NCBI RefSeq assembly: GCF_000477435.1
Contig: NC_022576.1
Location: forward strand, 1,736,001-1,800,000
DNA length: 64,000 nt
From: Candidatus Symbiobacter mobilis CR
GTDB taxonomy: Bacteria > Pseudomonadota > Gammaproteobacteria > Burkholderiales > Burkholderiaceae_C
Reading direction: 5' to 3'
Positions within the stretch are counted from its first letter, which is position 1. The number at the start of each line of letters is the position of its first letter. Positions 7,182-15,484 of this stretch are shown here, piece by piece. The notes beneath the pieces are model-generated. The model was not told where the DNA came from, searched no databases, and saw only the letters and a program-made list of their open reading frames with translations. Position numbers and translations under genes: made by a program.

Positions 7182-9175
7182 CCCCGGGGTTGTTTTTGTC
7201 GTTGTGGCGCCAACGCTGGGGAAAATCTGCCCCCACAGCAGGGCCTGGCACTCCTTTTCCAGCCGTGGACCGGCTGGCGAATTGGTTCCTCTGGAACATT
7301 CCTGGGGTTCCGGAATCCATGCTGGTGGGCTATGCGCTGTGTGTGCCGTTATTGATGCCGCTGCAATTCGGCTTGCAAGGGCAGGTACTCCTCGTCGTCC
7401 CGCTGCTCTTTGTTGCGCTGTGGGCGCGCGGCCATGATGGTCTGTCTGCGTCGCTGGTGTTGTGCGCGCTGGCCGTGTTCTCTACGTCGCGGTATCTGTA
7501 TTGGCGGTTCGATGCGATCTGGGCGCTGGCCGATGGCCGGGATTTCCGCATCGCCATGGCGCTGTGGGTAGTGGAGCTGGGGTGCGTGCTCGGGTACTGC
7601 ACGCAATGGCTGGCGACGCAGTTCCCGCTCCGCCGCGTCCCTTCCGCGCTACCGCAGGATGCGCAGGAGTGGCCCAGGGTGGGCGTTTTCGTGTTATGCG
7701 CCCAAGCCAACGCCGAAGACATCGCCCATACGCTGCGTAGCGCTGATGCGCTGGATTGGCCCCGGCACATGCGTACGCTCTACGGCATTGATACGGGCGG
7801 GGACGAGGAGCGTGTGCGTGCCCTGGGTGTGTCGCAGGTTCCGCTGACGTGGATTCCTCCCTCTGCCGAATCCCACTGCACGCTCGACCATCTGCGCAAC
7901 GCGCTATGGCCAACCAAGGACGATGTCGTGCTGATTCTGCGTGCCGGGCAGACGGTGCATCCCCAAGCGCTGCGACAAAGCGTGGGGTGGTTTGCGCAGC
8001 GCCCCCTGCTGGGACTCGTTGCCACCCCCGGGCATGGTTTTCTTCCCCCCACATTGCCCACTGCGCCGTCGCAACGGCACAACGGCCCCGTTCCCCAGGA
8101 ATGCCTGCTGCTGCGCCGCAGCTTCTGGCTGACCCATGCCGCTGCTGCCGAGGCTGCGACACCCATGCACCCTGCAGCGGCGATGCTCCGCGCAGGCATC
8201 GACATGGACTGGCTTCTCGCTGCCTCCCCCACCGGGGAATGGGGCTGCACCCCCATTGACCCCACTTCGCGGACATGGCGAGCGGTGCTGCACCAGGCGC
8301 AGCGGTTGTTCGATCCCTGGCGCAAAACAGGCGTCCCCGTTGCCGCCACTGTGCCACTGTGGTATTTCCTGGCCGGTATCGACCCCATCCCCGGCGACGT
8401 ACCGATGCTGCTGGCGCTGGTCTTGCCGCATGCGCTGTTTGGTGCCTGGCTGCTCCATGACCGGGCCGTGCCATCGTGGTGGAACGCTGCGCGGGATGGG
8501 CTACTGGGCATCCATTTGCTGTTGTTGACGGCTTTATCGACACCAGTACGCCGCTTGCGACTGCACAGATGGTGTACCTGGGAACGCATGGTGGAGGGCC
8601 TTTGGAAACCCTATCACGCCTTGCTGGCTGTAGCCCACCTCGCTGCGCTGGTCATCGCGGCGCAGCGCTTCGGGGACGGGGATGCCACGACGCTCTACGC
8701 CGTGTGGTCCGCCACCGTATGGGTGTTGCTGATGGCGTACTGGGCCGTTTGCGGAGAAATGGAAGAAATTCGGCTACATACCCTGCGTAGGCAGCGCTTA
8801 TCCGCCATGCTGCGCAGCGCCCAACAACGATCCATGGTGTGCGAGACGGCCAATTTCCCGCAACTCCCGCTACGCATCGCCACGCCCATCGACGTGCCGT
8901 GGACGGCCGAAGAAGACATCGCTGTCTCGATCTTTTGCGACAACGACGAATGCGCCGTTCCCGCCAAAGTGCTGGCCGTCTCGGAGTCCCGGCGCGAGGT
9001 CACGGTTGACGTCGCAGACCGGACAGAATTTGCTCGATTCGTATCGGCAGCACTGGCCCGCACCCCCGACTGGCCCGAATGGTTCCCGGATCGGGACGCA
9101 GACAACCTGTTGCCTGCCTGGGTCAAGCGGGCGACACAAGGGCGGCAAGGCACTCCGCGTCGCTCCACAACCTGA
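7178..9175 (+). CDS. BcsA-like protein lacking catalytic and c-di-GMP motifs
   Basis: The 665-residue protein is recognisable as BcsA by position (between bcsQ and bcsB), membrane layout, the motif FSTSRYLYWR (101-110), DWPRHMRTLYG (193-203) where BcsA has DWP...RVYLLDDG, and a helical C-terminal half. The expected glycosyltransferase-2 motifs are absent. DDG is replaced by GIDTGG (204-208), DxD by ILRAGQT (253-259), HAKAGN by TLDHLRN (235-241), and QxxRW by AQRLFDPWR (374-382). The C-terminal PilZ-like segment (about 545-625) lacks RxxxR and DxSxxG. Family members are usually 700-870 residues. The frame is intact and coupled to bcsQ by a 4-bp overlap, so this looks like a maintained pseudo-enzyme more than a decaying gene. 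Confidence 0.75.
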   Translation: MTPGLFLSLWRQRWGKSAPTAGPGTPFPAVDRLANWFLWNIPGVPESMLVGYALCVPLLMPLQFGLQGQVLLVVPLLFVALWARGHDGLSASLVLCALAVFSTSRYLYWRFDAIWALADGRDFRIAMALWVVELGCVLGYCTQWLATQFPLRRVPSALPQDAQEWPRVGVFVLCAQANAEDIAHTLRSADALDWPRHMRTLYGIDTGGDEERVRALGVSQVPLTWIPPSAESHCTLDHLRNALWPTKDDVVLILRAGQTVHPQALRQSVGWFAQRPLLGLVATPGHGFLPPTLPTAPSQRHNGPVPQECLLLRRSFWLTHAAAAEAATPMHPAAAMLRAGIDMDWLLAASPTGEWGCTPIDPTSRTWRAVLHQAQRLFDPWRKTGVPVAATVPLWYFLAGIDPIPGDVPMLLALVLPHALFGAWLLHDRAVPSWWNAARDGLLGIHLLLLTALSTPVRRLRLHRWCTWERMVEGLWKPYHALLAVAHLAALVIAAQRFGDGDATTLYAVWSATVWVLLMAYWAVCGEMEEIRLHTLRRQRLSAMLRSAQQRSMVCETANFPQLPLRIATPIDVPWTAEEDIAVSIFCDNDECAVPAKVLAVSESRREVTVDVADRTEFARFVSAALARTPDWPEWFPDRDADNLLPAWVKRATQGRQGTPRRSTT

Positions 9176-9216
9176 CCCCCGTTACCGCTTCCATACCACT
9201 TCCAGCCATTCCACGC

Positions 9217-11526
9217 ATGTTCTGCCCAACCATGTCCTTGTCTTCCTTCTTGCATCGCTCCTTTCGGTGCCTGTCGTGGGCGCTGATCCTGGGGATCGCA
9301 TGTACCAGCCTGTCTGCCGAGCCACGATCCAAGTCCCGGCGCAAGGCGCCCGTGCAGGAAGAGATCGTCGAAACCGCCGTTCCAGAAGCCTCGGCCACCT
9401 ACCGCAAGGTCTCGCTGAGCTTCAAGGACATGGGGGCATGGTCTTCGGTGCATTTGCGAGGCGCTGATGCCTCGCGCACGCTGACTTTTTCCGTGCGCTC
9501 CGACGAGATGGTCGTCGCCGCCAAACTGTCGATCGTCTACGACTATTCGCCGTCCCTGATCCCCGAATGGAGCCACCTGCGCATCCTGCTCAACGAGCGC
9601 GTCTCCACCGTCTTCGAGCTGCCCGCAGGCAAAAACCTGGGCAACCGGCGCGAGATCGACCTGGACCCGCGTTGGTTTGCCGATGCCAACTTCCTGCGTT
9701 TCCACCTGATCGCCCACTACACGCGCCAGTGCGAAAACATGTTCCATACCTCGCTATGGCTCACGCTCAACGACATCGCCAAGCTCGAACTCACGCTCGC
9801 GCCCAAGACGCGAACCAATGACCTGAAGTACCTGCCCGCGCCGTTTTTCGACAAATTCGACGACGCGATGCTCAAACTGCCATTCGTGTTCCCCGCACGA
9901 CCATCGCGGGGAGCCGTACAGGCTGCGGGAATCGTCGCGTCGTGGTTCAGCATCCAGGCTGGCGCACGGGGGGCACAGTTCCCCGTCTCCCTGGGCACCC
10001 TGCCAGAAGGCAACGCAGTCGTGTTCACGCAGGGGATGCAGGGGGTTCCAGGCGTGAATGTGCCCGCCGATGCGCACCTGAGCGTTATCACCCACCCCAA
10101 CAACCCGCTGGCCAAGCTGCTGGTGTTTTCCGGTGTCCAGGATGCCGACCTGCTGCGGGCAGCTCGCACGCTGGCTTTGGTTTCCGCCACCCTTGCCGGG
10201 CCTGCCGTGCGGATCACGCAGGAAACCCCGATGGAGGAACGCGTTCCCTACGACGCGCCGGCGTGGGTACCTAGCCACCGCCCCGTGCGATTCGGCGAGC
10301 TGGCCAAACCCGAAGAGTTGCGGGTACACGGCTGGTACCCCGAAGTCATTCGGCTGAACTACCGCGTATCCCCGGATGTCTTCACCTGGAGGACCAAGGG
10401 AGTGCCGATGCAATTGCGCTACCGCTTCCTCCGCCTGCCCGAGCACAAAAATTCGAGCCTGAACGTCAGCCTCAACAACCACTTTCTGCACGCCTTCCCG
10501 CTCAACGCTCCATGGAGGAACCCGGACGATGTCCAACGCCTGAACCTTCCCGGCAGCGACAACGTCTCGCGCCGCAGCGATCTGCTCTACATCCCCCCCT
10601 ACGCCGTGGGTGGGAAAGACCAGCTCCAGATGGCGTTTTTCTTCGACATCATCCAGCAGGGGGAATGCCAAGCCATGCCCCCCGACAACCTCCAGGCAGC
10701 CATCGACCCCGAATCGACGATGGATTTCAGCGTTTTTCCGCGCTACGTCGCGCTGCCGAACTTGGCGCACTACGCCAACATTGGCTTCCCCTTCACGCGG
10801 ATGGCGGATCTTTCCGAAACCGCCGTACTGCTGCCCGATGCGCCGAATGCCTTTGAACTGGGGGCGTACCTGATGGCGATGGGGCGCTTTGGCGAGGCCA
10901 CCGGGTACCCCGTGCTGCGGCACAGTCTGTTGACGGCTGCGGAGGTCGAGCAAGCCAGCGGGATGGATATGCTGGTGATCGGATCGGCCAACAGCCAGAC
11001 GCTGATGACGTTGTGGGCAGACAAACTTCCCGTGGTGTCCGTCAGCGGCGAGCGCCGGGTGCGCGAACCCGACGCCACCTGGCTGCCGAAATTCCGCTGG
11101 GAGGAAGAAGACGTCCATGCGATTGCCCAGCCACGCGGCAAGCTGAATTTGGCCGGGCGTGGCGAATTGACGACGCTGATAGCCTTCGAATCCCCGCTAG
11201 AAGCCAGCCGCAGCGTGGTGCTAATTCATGCCGACAAGGCGGCAGACCTGCAAAAAGTGGGCGATCTGCTCACCAACCCGGAGCGGATCGGGCAGATTCA
11301 GGGCGATTTGGTCGTGATCGACGACAAGGCGTTGGACGCAGCCAAGGTCAGCGCAACGTACTACCTCGGCTCGCTGGCGTGGAAAACCAAGCTAGGCTGG
11401 CTGCTGGAAGACCACCCCACGTGGGTGGGTATCGGCGTGGCACTGCTGTGCATCTTGGCCGCGCTGGCTGCATACCGCCCCACGCTCGTGCTGCTGCGAC
11501 GCCTGGTTCCGAAGCGCAAGGTGTGA
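9217..11526 (+). CDS. bcsB: BcsB-like periplasmic cellulose synthase subunit
   Basis: BcsB (769 residues from ATG 9217; ATG 9232 is also possible) is the periplasmic, membrane-anchored partner of BcsA that guides the glucan across the periplasm. It has a signal peptide (SWALILGIACTSLSA), the carbohydrate-binding-like domain (FSVRSDEMVVAAKLSIVYDY), HYTRQCENMFHTSLW, KLPFVFPARPS, a second set (NVSLNNHFLHAFPL) and DIIQQGECQAMPPDN, and a C-terminal anchor helix (TWVGIGVALLCILAALAAY) with a basic tail. Unlike the adjacent BcsA homologue it keeps the typical BcsB sequence, which suggests the complex is still built. Confidence 0.9.
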   Translation: MFCPTMSLSSFLHRSFRCLSWALILGIACTSLSAEPRSKSRRKAPVQEEIVETAVPEASATYRKVSLSFKDMGAWSSVHLRGADASRTLTFSVRSDEMVVAAKLSIVYDYSPSLIPEWSHLRILLNERVSTVFELPAGKNLGNRREIDLDPRWFADANFLRFHLIAHYTRQCENMFHTSLWLTLNDIAKLELTLAPKTRTNDLKYLPAPFFDKFDDAMLKLPFVFPARPSRGAVQAAGIVASWFSIQAGARGAQFPVSLGTLPEGNAVVFTQGMQGVPGVNVPADAHLSVITHPNNPLAKLLVFSGVQDADLLRAARTLALVSATLAGPAVRITQETPMEERVPYDAPAWVPSHRPVRFGELAKPEELRVHGWYPEVIRLNYRVSPDVFTWRTKGVPMQLRYRFLRLPEHKNSSLNVSLNNHFLHAFPLNAPWRNPDDVQRLNLPGSDNVSRRSDLLYIPPYAVGGKDQLQMAFFFDIIQQGECQAMPPDNLQAAIDPESTMDFSVFPRYVALPNLAHYANIGFPFTRMADLSETAVLLPDAPNAFELGAYLMAMGRFGEATGYPVLRHSLLTAAEVEQASGMDMLVIGSANSQTLMTLWADKLPVVSVSGERRVREPDATWLPKFRWEEEDVHAIAQPRGKLNLAGRGELTTLIAFESPLEASRSVVLIHADKAADLQKVGDLLTNPERIGQIQGDLVVIDDKALDAAKVSATYYLGSLAWKTKLGWLLEDHPTWVGIGVALLCILAALAAYRPTLVLLRRLVPKRKV

Positions 11527-11599
11527 CATCCTCTGCCTGATGCACACTTCTTGACGCCCACTTCCTGACGCACATTCCGACTGTTTCGACGGTTTTCTC

Positions 11600-12346
11600 A
11601 TGCATATCATCGCGTTTCTCTCGGGCAAAGGCGGGGTCGGCAAATCGACCCTGACTGCCAACCTCGCCGTGGCGCTGGCCCAGCGCAAAAAGCGCGTCCT
11701 ACTCATCGACCTGGATCCGCAGAACGCGCAACGCTTCCACCTCAGCATGGATCCGCAGGAAATCGCGGGGCTGGTTCGCGAAGGGATCAGCCCTGCTTCA
11801 GTATTCGATAGCCCCTTCGACGTCAGTTTCATCCCCTTTGGGCGGGTGACCGATGCGGAGCTGGAAGACTTCGAAGCGCATTTGCGCGCCGACCCCGACT
11901 GGGTGGCACGGGGTATCGGAACCCTGGGAACGACAGCGTTCGATTTCATCCTGCTCGATACCCCCCCTGGCGCAACGGTGTTCTTGGTACAAGCGCTGCG
12001 CGCTGCGCACTGTGCATTCAAAATCGTCTTGGCGGACGCTGCCTCGCTGGTGACGGTCGACAAGATGCTTGCGCTCATAGGGCAGTACACCGCAGACCGC
12101 CCGGACTATGCGGGAACGTACCTGCTCATCAACCAGATGCCCACGCGCGGCAAGCTGGGGCACCAGGTTCGGGTGGCACTGCAATCACACTACTCCACGC
12201 AACTGATCCCCGTATCGATACACCGCGACGTGCATGTCGCGCAGGCCCTGGCCTTTGAACGCCCCGTGCTCCAGTACGAGCCGGGGTGCAAGGCGAGTCT
12301 GGACATCCAGTACGTGGTGGACTGGCTGCTGACGAACCTCGAATGA
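11600..12346 (+). CDS. BcsQ-like ParA/MinD-family ATPase (second copy)
   Basis: This 248-residue ATPase is a paralogue of the product of 6411-7181. It has LSGKGGVGKSTLTANLAVAL (deviant Walker A), LLIDLDPQNAQRFHL, FILLDTPPGATVFLVQAL (Walker B) and the shared C-terminal motif HRDVHVAQALAFERPVLQYEP. It is closer to BcsQ than to chromosome-partitioning ParA because of the DLDPQNA and DTPPG...L patterns and the C-terminal motif. Two BcsQ copies in one bcs-type locus are unusual; they might form a heterodimer. It lies 73 bp after bcsB and its stop overlaps the GH18-like gene. Confidence 0.85.
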   Translation: MHIIAFLSGKGGVGKSTLTANLAVALAQRKKRVLLIDLDPQNAQRFHLSMDPQEIAGLVREGISPASVFDSPFDVSFIPFGRVTDAELEDFEAHLRADPDWVARGIGTLGTTAFDFILLDTPPGATVFLVQALRAAHCAFKIVLADAASLVTVDKMLALIGQYTADRPDYAGTYLLINQMPTRGKLGHQVRVALQSHYSTQLIPVSIHRDVHVAQALAFERPVLQYEPGCKASLDIQYVVDWLLTNLE

Positions 12347-13479
12347 TGCGCGGCGCTGTCCTTCGCCCTCCCTGGATTTGGCGCCGCTTTCTGACTGTGT
12401 TGACGCTCGCGGGCGCCCTGGCTGGCGCCGCCGCTGCACAAGGCTTGCAGGCCATGGCCTACTTCCCCTGGTGGGTGCCGCAGAGCTGGCGGTCGGCCCC
12501 CTTGGCGGAGCTGGATCGGCTGCTGTTCTTCGAATTCCGCATTGCACCCGACGGAACGATTGCGGAACGCCACGGCTGGCCGACCGAGTGGGCCGCGCTC
12601 TGTGCCGAGGCTGCGCGGTCGAAAGTGCCGATCGATGTGGTATTGACGCTATTCGACCCCGCCGAATTCCGAACGTTGTTCCGCACAGAAGCTGCCAGGG
12701 CACGGCTGCTGGACGAGACGCTGTCCCTGTCCCACGCCAAGGAAACGGCTGGCGTACACCTGGACATCGAAATTTTCGAAGTCCAGGACGCCGCCATAGT
12801 GGCCGGATACCGCGCCTTCGTTCGCACGCTGGCGCAACGCCTGCGTAGCCAAGGCAAGGCGCTCTCAGTCTTTTTGCCTGCGGGCGAAGGTACCGCGCTC
12901 TACGACCCCGCCACGCTGGCGCTGGCGGAGTACGTCGTCGTTCAGGGGTACGACACCCACTACCGCGCCAGCCGCCGTGCGGGGCCTGTGGCTCCCCTCG
13001 ACGGGCCGGATTCCTGGACGTGGGCCAAGGCCGTCGAGGCGGCCACTGCGCTGGGCTTGCCTGCGCAGCGCATCGTGATGGGGTTCCCCCTTTATGGCTA
13101 CGAATGGGGCGTGCGCGATGCGCCCCCGCGCTCCGAAGTCATCCGGCCCGCAGATACCACGACCTTTGCCGCCGTGCCGGAAGACTGGCTGCCCGAGCTG
13201 CGTATCTCCGTTGCGGAACGGGTGCAACGGTACGGCGCCACCCACGATCCAGTCACGGGGTCGTCGTACTACAAATTCCGCAACGACGCCGGGCAATGGC
13301 GAGAGGGGTGGTTCGAGGACTGGTGGTCGCTGGGACGCAAGTACGGCTTCGTTGCGCAACGAGGCCTGGGCGGCATGGCGTTCTTCCTGCTGGGGTACGA
13401 CCGCCACGCCTTGCTCAGCGCCTACGTGCAGCGGCGGAGCATGGACAACCTCGACGGACTGATCGAGCGGTTGCGGTAG
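12343..13479 (+). CDS. Secreted GH18-like glycoside hydrolase-fold protein
   Basis: The 378-residue protein starts with ATG-ATG overlapping the bcsQ2 stop and has a signal peptide (FLTVLTLAGALAGAAAAQG). The rest looks like a GH18 TIM barrel: MAYFPWWVPQSW at strand 1, VPIDVVLTLF at strand 3, AGVHLDIEIF at strand 4 (residues 136-145), YVVVQGYDTHYR at strand 6, RIVMGFPLYGYEW at strand 7 and GLGGMAFFLLGYD at strand 8. The GH18 motif DGxDxDxE is altered: the catalytic Glu143 and its assisting Asp141 are kept, but the first two acids are Ala136 and His139. It could be a glycan hydrolase working on the polymer made or exported by this locus, in the place where BcsZ would be expected. The substrate is unknown. 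Confidence 0.65.
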   Translation: MMRGAVLRPPWIWRRFLTVLTLAGALAGAAAAQGLQAMAYFPWWVPQSWRSAPLAELDRLLFFEFRIAPDGTIAERHGWPTEWAALCAEAARSKVPIDVVLTLFDPAEFRTLFRTEAARARLLDETLSLSHAKETAGVHLDIEIFEVQDAAIVAGYRAFVRTLAQRLRSQGKALSVFLPAGEGTALYDPATLALAEYVVVQGYDTHYRASRRAGPVAPLDGPDSWTWAKAVEAATALGLPAQRIVMGFPLYGYEWGVRDAPPRSEVIRPADTTTFAAVPEDWLPELRISVAERVQRYGATHDPVTGSSYYKFRNDAGQWREGWFEDWWSLGRKYGFVAQRGLGGMAFFLLGYDRHALLSAYVQRRSMDNLDGLIERLR

Positions 13480-13489
13480 CCGTTGCGTC

Positions 13490-15190
13490 GTGCTTCCGCT
13501 CGCATGCCCTGTTTCCGCCATGCCTTTCCTTGCGCTACCGCTGATCGTCTGGCCGTGGATCCACCCCTTTGCGCCGGGGCCGATGCCTGCCGTCGTCCCA
13601 CTGCTGGCATCCTGGGGCTGCGCCGCCGGGCTGGCGATGCTATGGGCCGTGGGGCAGCCGGATCGGGAACGGATGGCGCACGCCATCGCCTGGGCATGGG
13701 CCATCGCTGCGGTGCTGAGCGCCGCCATCGGGCTGATGCAATACACCGGAACCAGCGACTGGATGGGGCGCTGGGCCAGCCACCCCGGTACCGGGCAGGC
13801 CTATGGCAACCTGCGCCAGCGCAACCAGTTCGCCACGCTGATGAACATCGGCCTGGCCGCGTTGCTGTGGTTTGCCGGCACGTTGCATCGTGGTGATGCG
13901 CGCCCTCGGTCCACGATCAGGTCGACAGGGTGCAGCGACGATGGCATAGCGGCCTCGTGCGCAGGTGAGGCACCACCTCTGTCCACCATGTCGGCGATGG
14001 GGCCTGTATCGGTGGGGCCTATGTCCATGGCCCCTACCTGGCCAGTCCGTGCAAGATGGGCGATGCGGCTGAGGTCGGTGCCATGGGCGCAATGGGCGAT
14101 GTGGGCCTGGCTGCTTGCGGCAGCTTGCGTGATCGGGCTGGGCAATGCTGCGTCGTCGTCGCGTACCGGGCTGGTGCAGCTTGCACTGCTGGGTGCGCTC
14201 GCGGCGTTGTGGGGGGGGCTGCGCCCCGCAGTGCTGCGGACGGTGGGGCTGGTTTGGGCGGTGGCGGCAGGGGCATATCTGCTGGGCAACGTCGCGCTGC
14301 CCTGGTGGCTGGGGGTGGAGCCTGCCTCGCACGGGGCGCTCGCACGCCTGCAAGCGGGCGACCCGCCGTGCGCAAGCCGACTGACGCTGTGGCGCAATGT
14401 GCTGTACCTGATCGCGCAGCGGCCCTGGGCGGGATGGGGGTGGGACGAACTCGACTACGCGCACTTCGTCACCCTCTACCCACACCCACGCTTTTGCGAC
14501 ATCCTCGACAACGCGCACAACCTCCCGCTGCACCTTGCCGTAGAGCTTGGCGCTCCCATCGCCGTGCTATGGACTGGGCTGATCGTCTGGGCGCCCCTGC
14601 GCGCCCGGTTTTGGAAGGACGACGACCCCACGCGCCAACTCGCGTGGTCGGTACTGGCCCTCATCCTGCTGCATAGCCTGCTGGAGTACCCGCTGTGGTA
14701 TGGCCCATTCCAGATCGCTGTGGTGCTGAGCCTGTACCTGCTTTGGCCCCGCGTGCGCGGCGGGCTATGGCTGCGCGCCGTGCAGGGGCTGGCTGCGCTG
14801 CTGCTGGGTGGGTATTGCGTGGTCGCCGCATGGCAATACGAGCTGGCCAGCCAAATTTACCTGCCTCCAGAACAACGCCTGCCCGGCTACAAGGAAGACA
14901 CCCTCGACAAAACACTGGATGTGGTGCTGTTCCGCGACCAAGTGCTGTTCGCGGAGCTGACGATGACGACCGCCGAACCCCACAACGCCGCCAGCGTGTA
15001 CGCGCTATCCCGGCAGTTGTTGCACTTTTCCCCGGAGCCTCGCGTCGTCGAGCGGCTGATCGACAGTACACGCATGCTGGGGCAACAGGAGGAGGCCGAT
15101 TTCTACACCCTGCGGTTCCGGGCAGCCTTTCCCGATGCCTGGGCACACTGGGTGGCGCGCCAGCCAGCCAAGCAATCCTTGGACCCGTAA
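13490..15190 (+). CDS. O-antigen ligase/polymerase family membrane protein (PglL-like)
   Basis: This 566-residue polytopic membrane protein carries Wzy_C/PglL-type signatures: YGNLRQRNQFATLMNIGLAA near residue 105, RPWAGWGWDELDYAHF near 310, DILDNAHNLPLHLAVELG near 335 and HSLLEYPLWYGPF near 390. The C-terminal ~150 residues are a soluble domain, as in PglL O-oligosaccharyltransferases. Such enzymes transfer lipid-linked glycans to proteins or lipid A in the periplasm. A Met/Pro/Ser-rich insertion of about 55 residues after the sixth helix (about 140-195) is odd. The start is GTG 13490 or ATG 13520. It follows the GH18-like gene by 10 bp, so it probably belongs to the same operon. Confidence 0.8.
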   Translation: MLPLACPVSAMPFLALPLIVWPWIHPFAPGPMPAVVPLLASWGCAAGLAMLWAVGQPDRERMAHAIAWAWAIAAVLSAAIGLMQYTGTSDWMGRWASHPGTGQAYGNLRQRNQFATLMNIGLAALLWFAGTLHRGDARPRSTIRSTGCSDDGIAASCAGEAPPLSTMSAMGPVSVGPMSMAPTWPVRARWAMRLRSVPWAQWAMWAWLLAAACVIGLGNAASSSRTGLVQLALLGALAALWGGLRPAVLRTVGLVWAVAAGAYLLGNVALPWWLGVEPASHGALARLQAGDPPCASRLTLWRNVLYLIAQRPWAGWGWDELDYAHFVTLYPHPRFCDILDNAHNLPLHLAVELGAPIAVLWTGLIVWAPLRARFWKDDDPTRQLAWSVLALILLHSLLEYPLWYGPFQIAVVLSLYLLWPRVRGGLWLRAVQGLAALLLGGYCVVAAWQYELASQIYLPPEQRLPGYKEDTLDKTLDVVLFRDQVLFAELTMTTAEPHNAASVYALSRQLLHFSPEPRVVERLIDSTRMLGQQEEADFYTLRFRAAFPDAWAHWVARQPAKQSLDP

Positions 15191-15484
15191 CCGTCTTCGC
15201 TTTGATCGCTTTCGCCTGTGCAGTCAGTCGCCTGCAACTATGACTATGCCTAGGACTAAGCTTATGCCTATTCCTACGCCTTGCCTCGCACCCACCAGGG
15301 CAACAATGCGTTGCAATGTAGCCACGTTATGTTGCGGAATACATAGCATTCCCTGCCGAATTGGGGCACCGATTCGATTTTGGCCGCCCTTTCATGGTGG
15401 AATCACTCCCTGTGAATCGTCGTTCACCTCGTTCCCGCAACGGGCAACGATGGGTTTTTGAGAGTTCATCAAGGAGTTTTTGAT

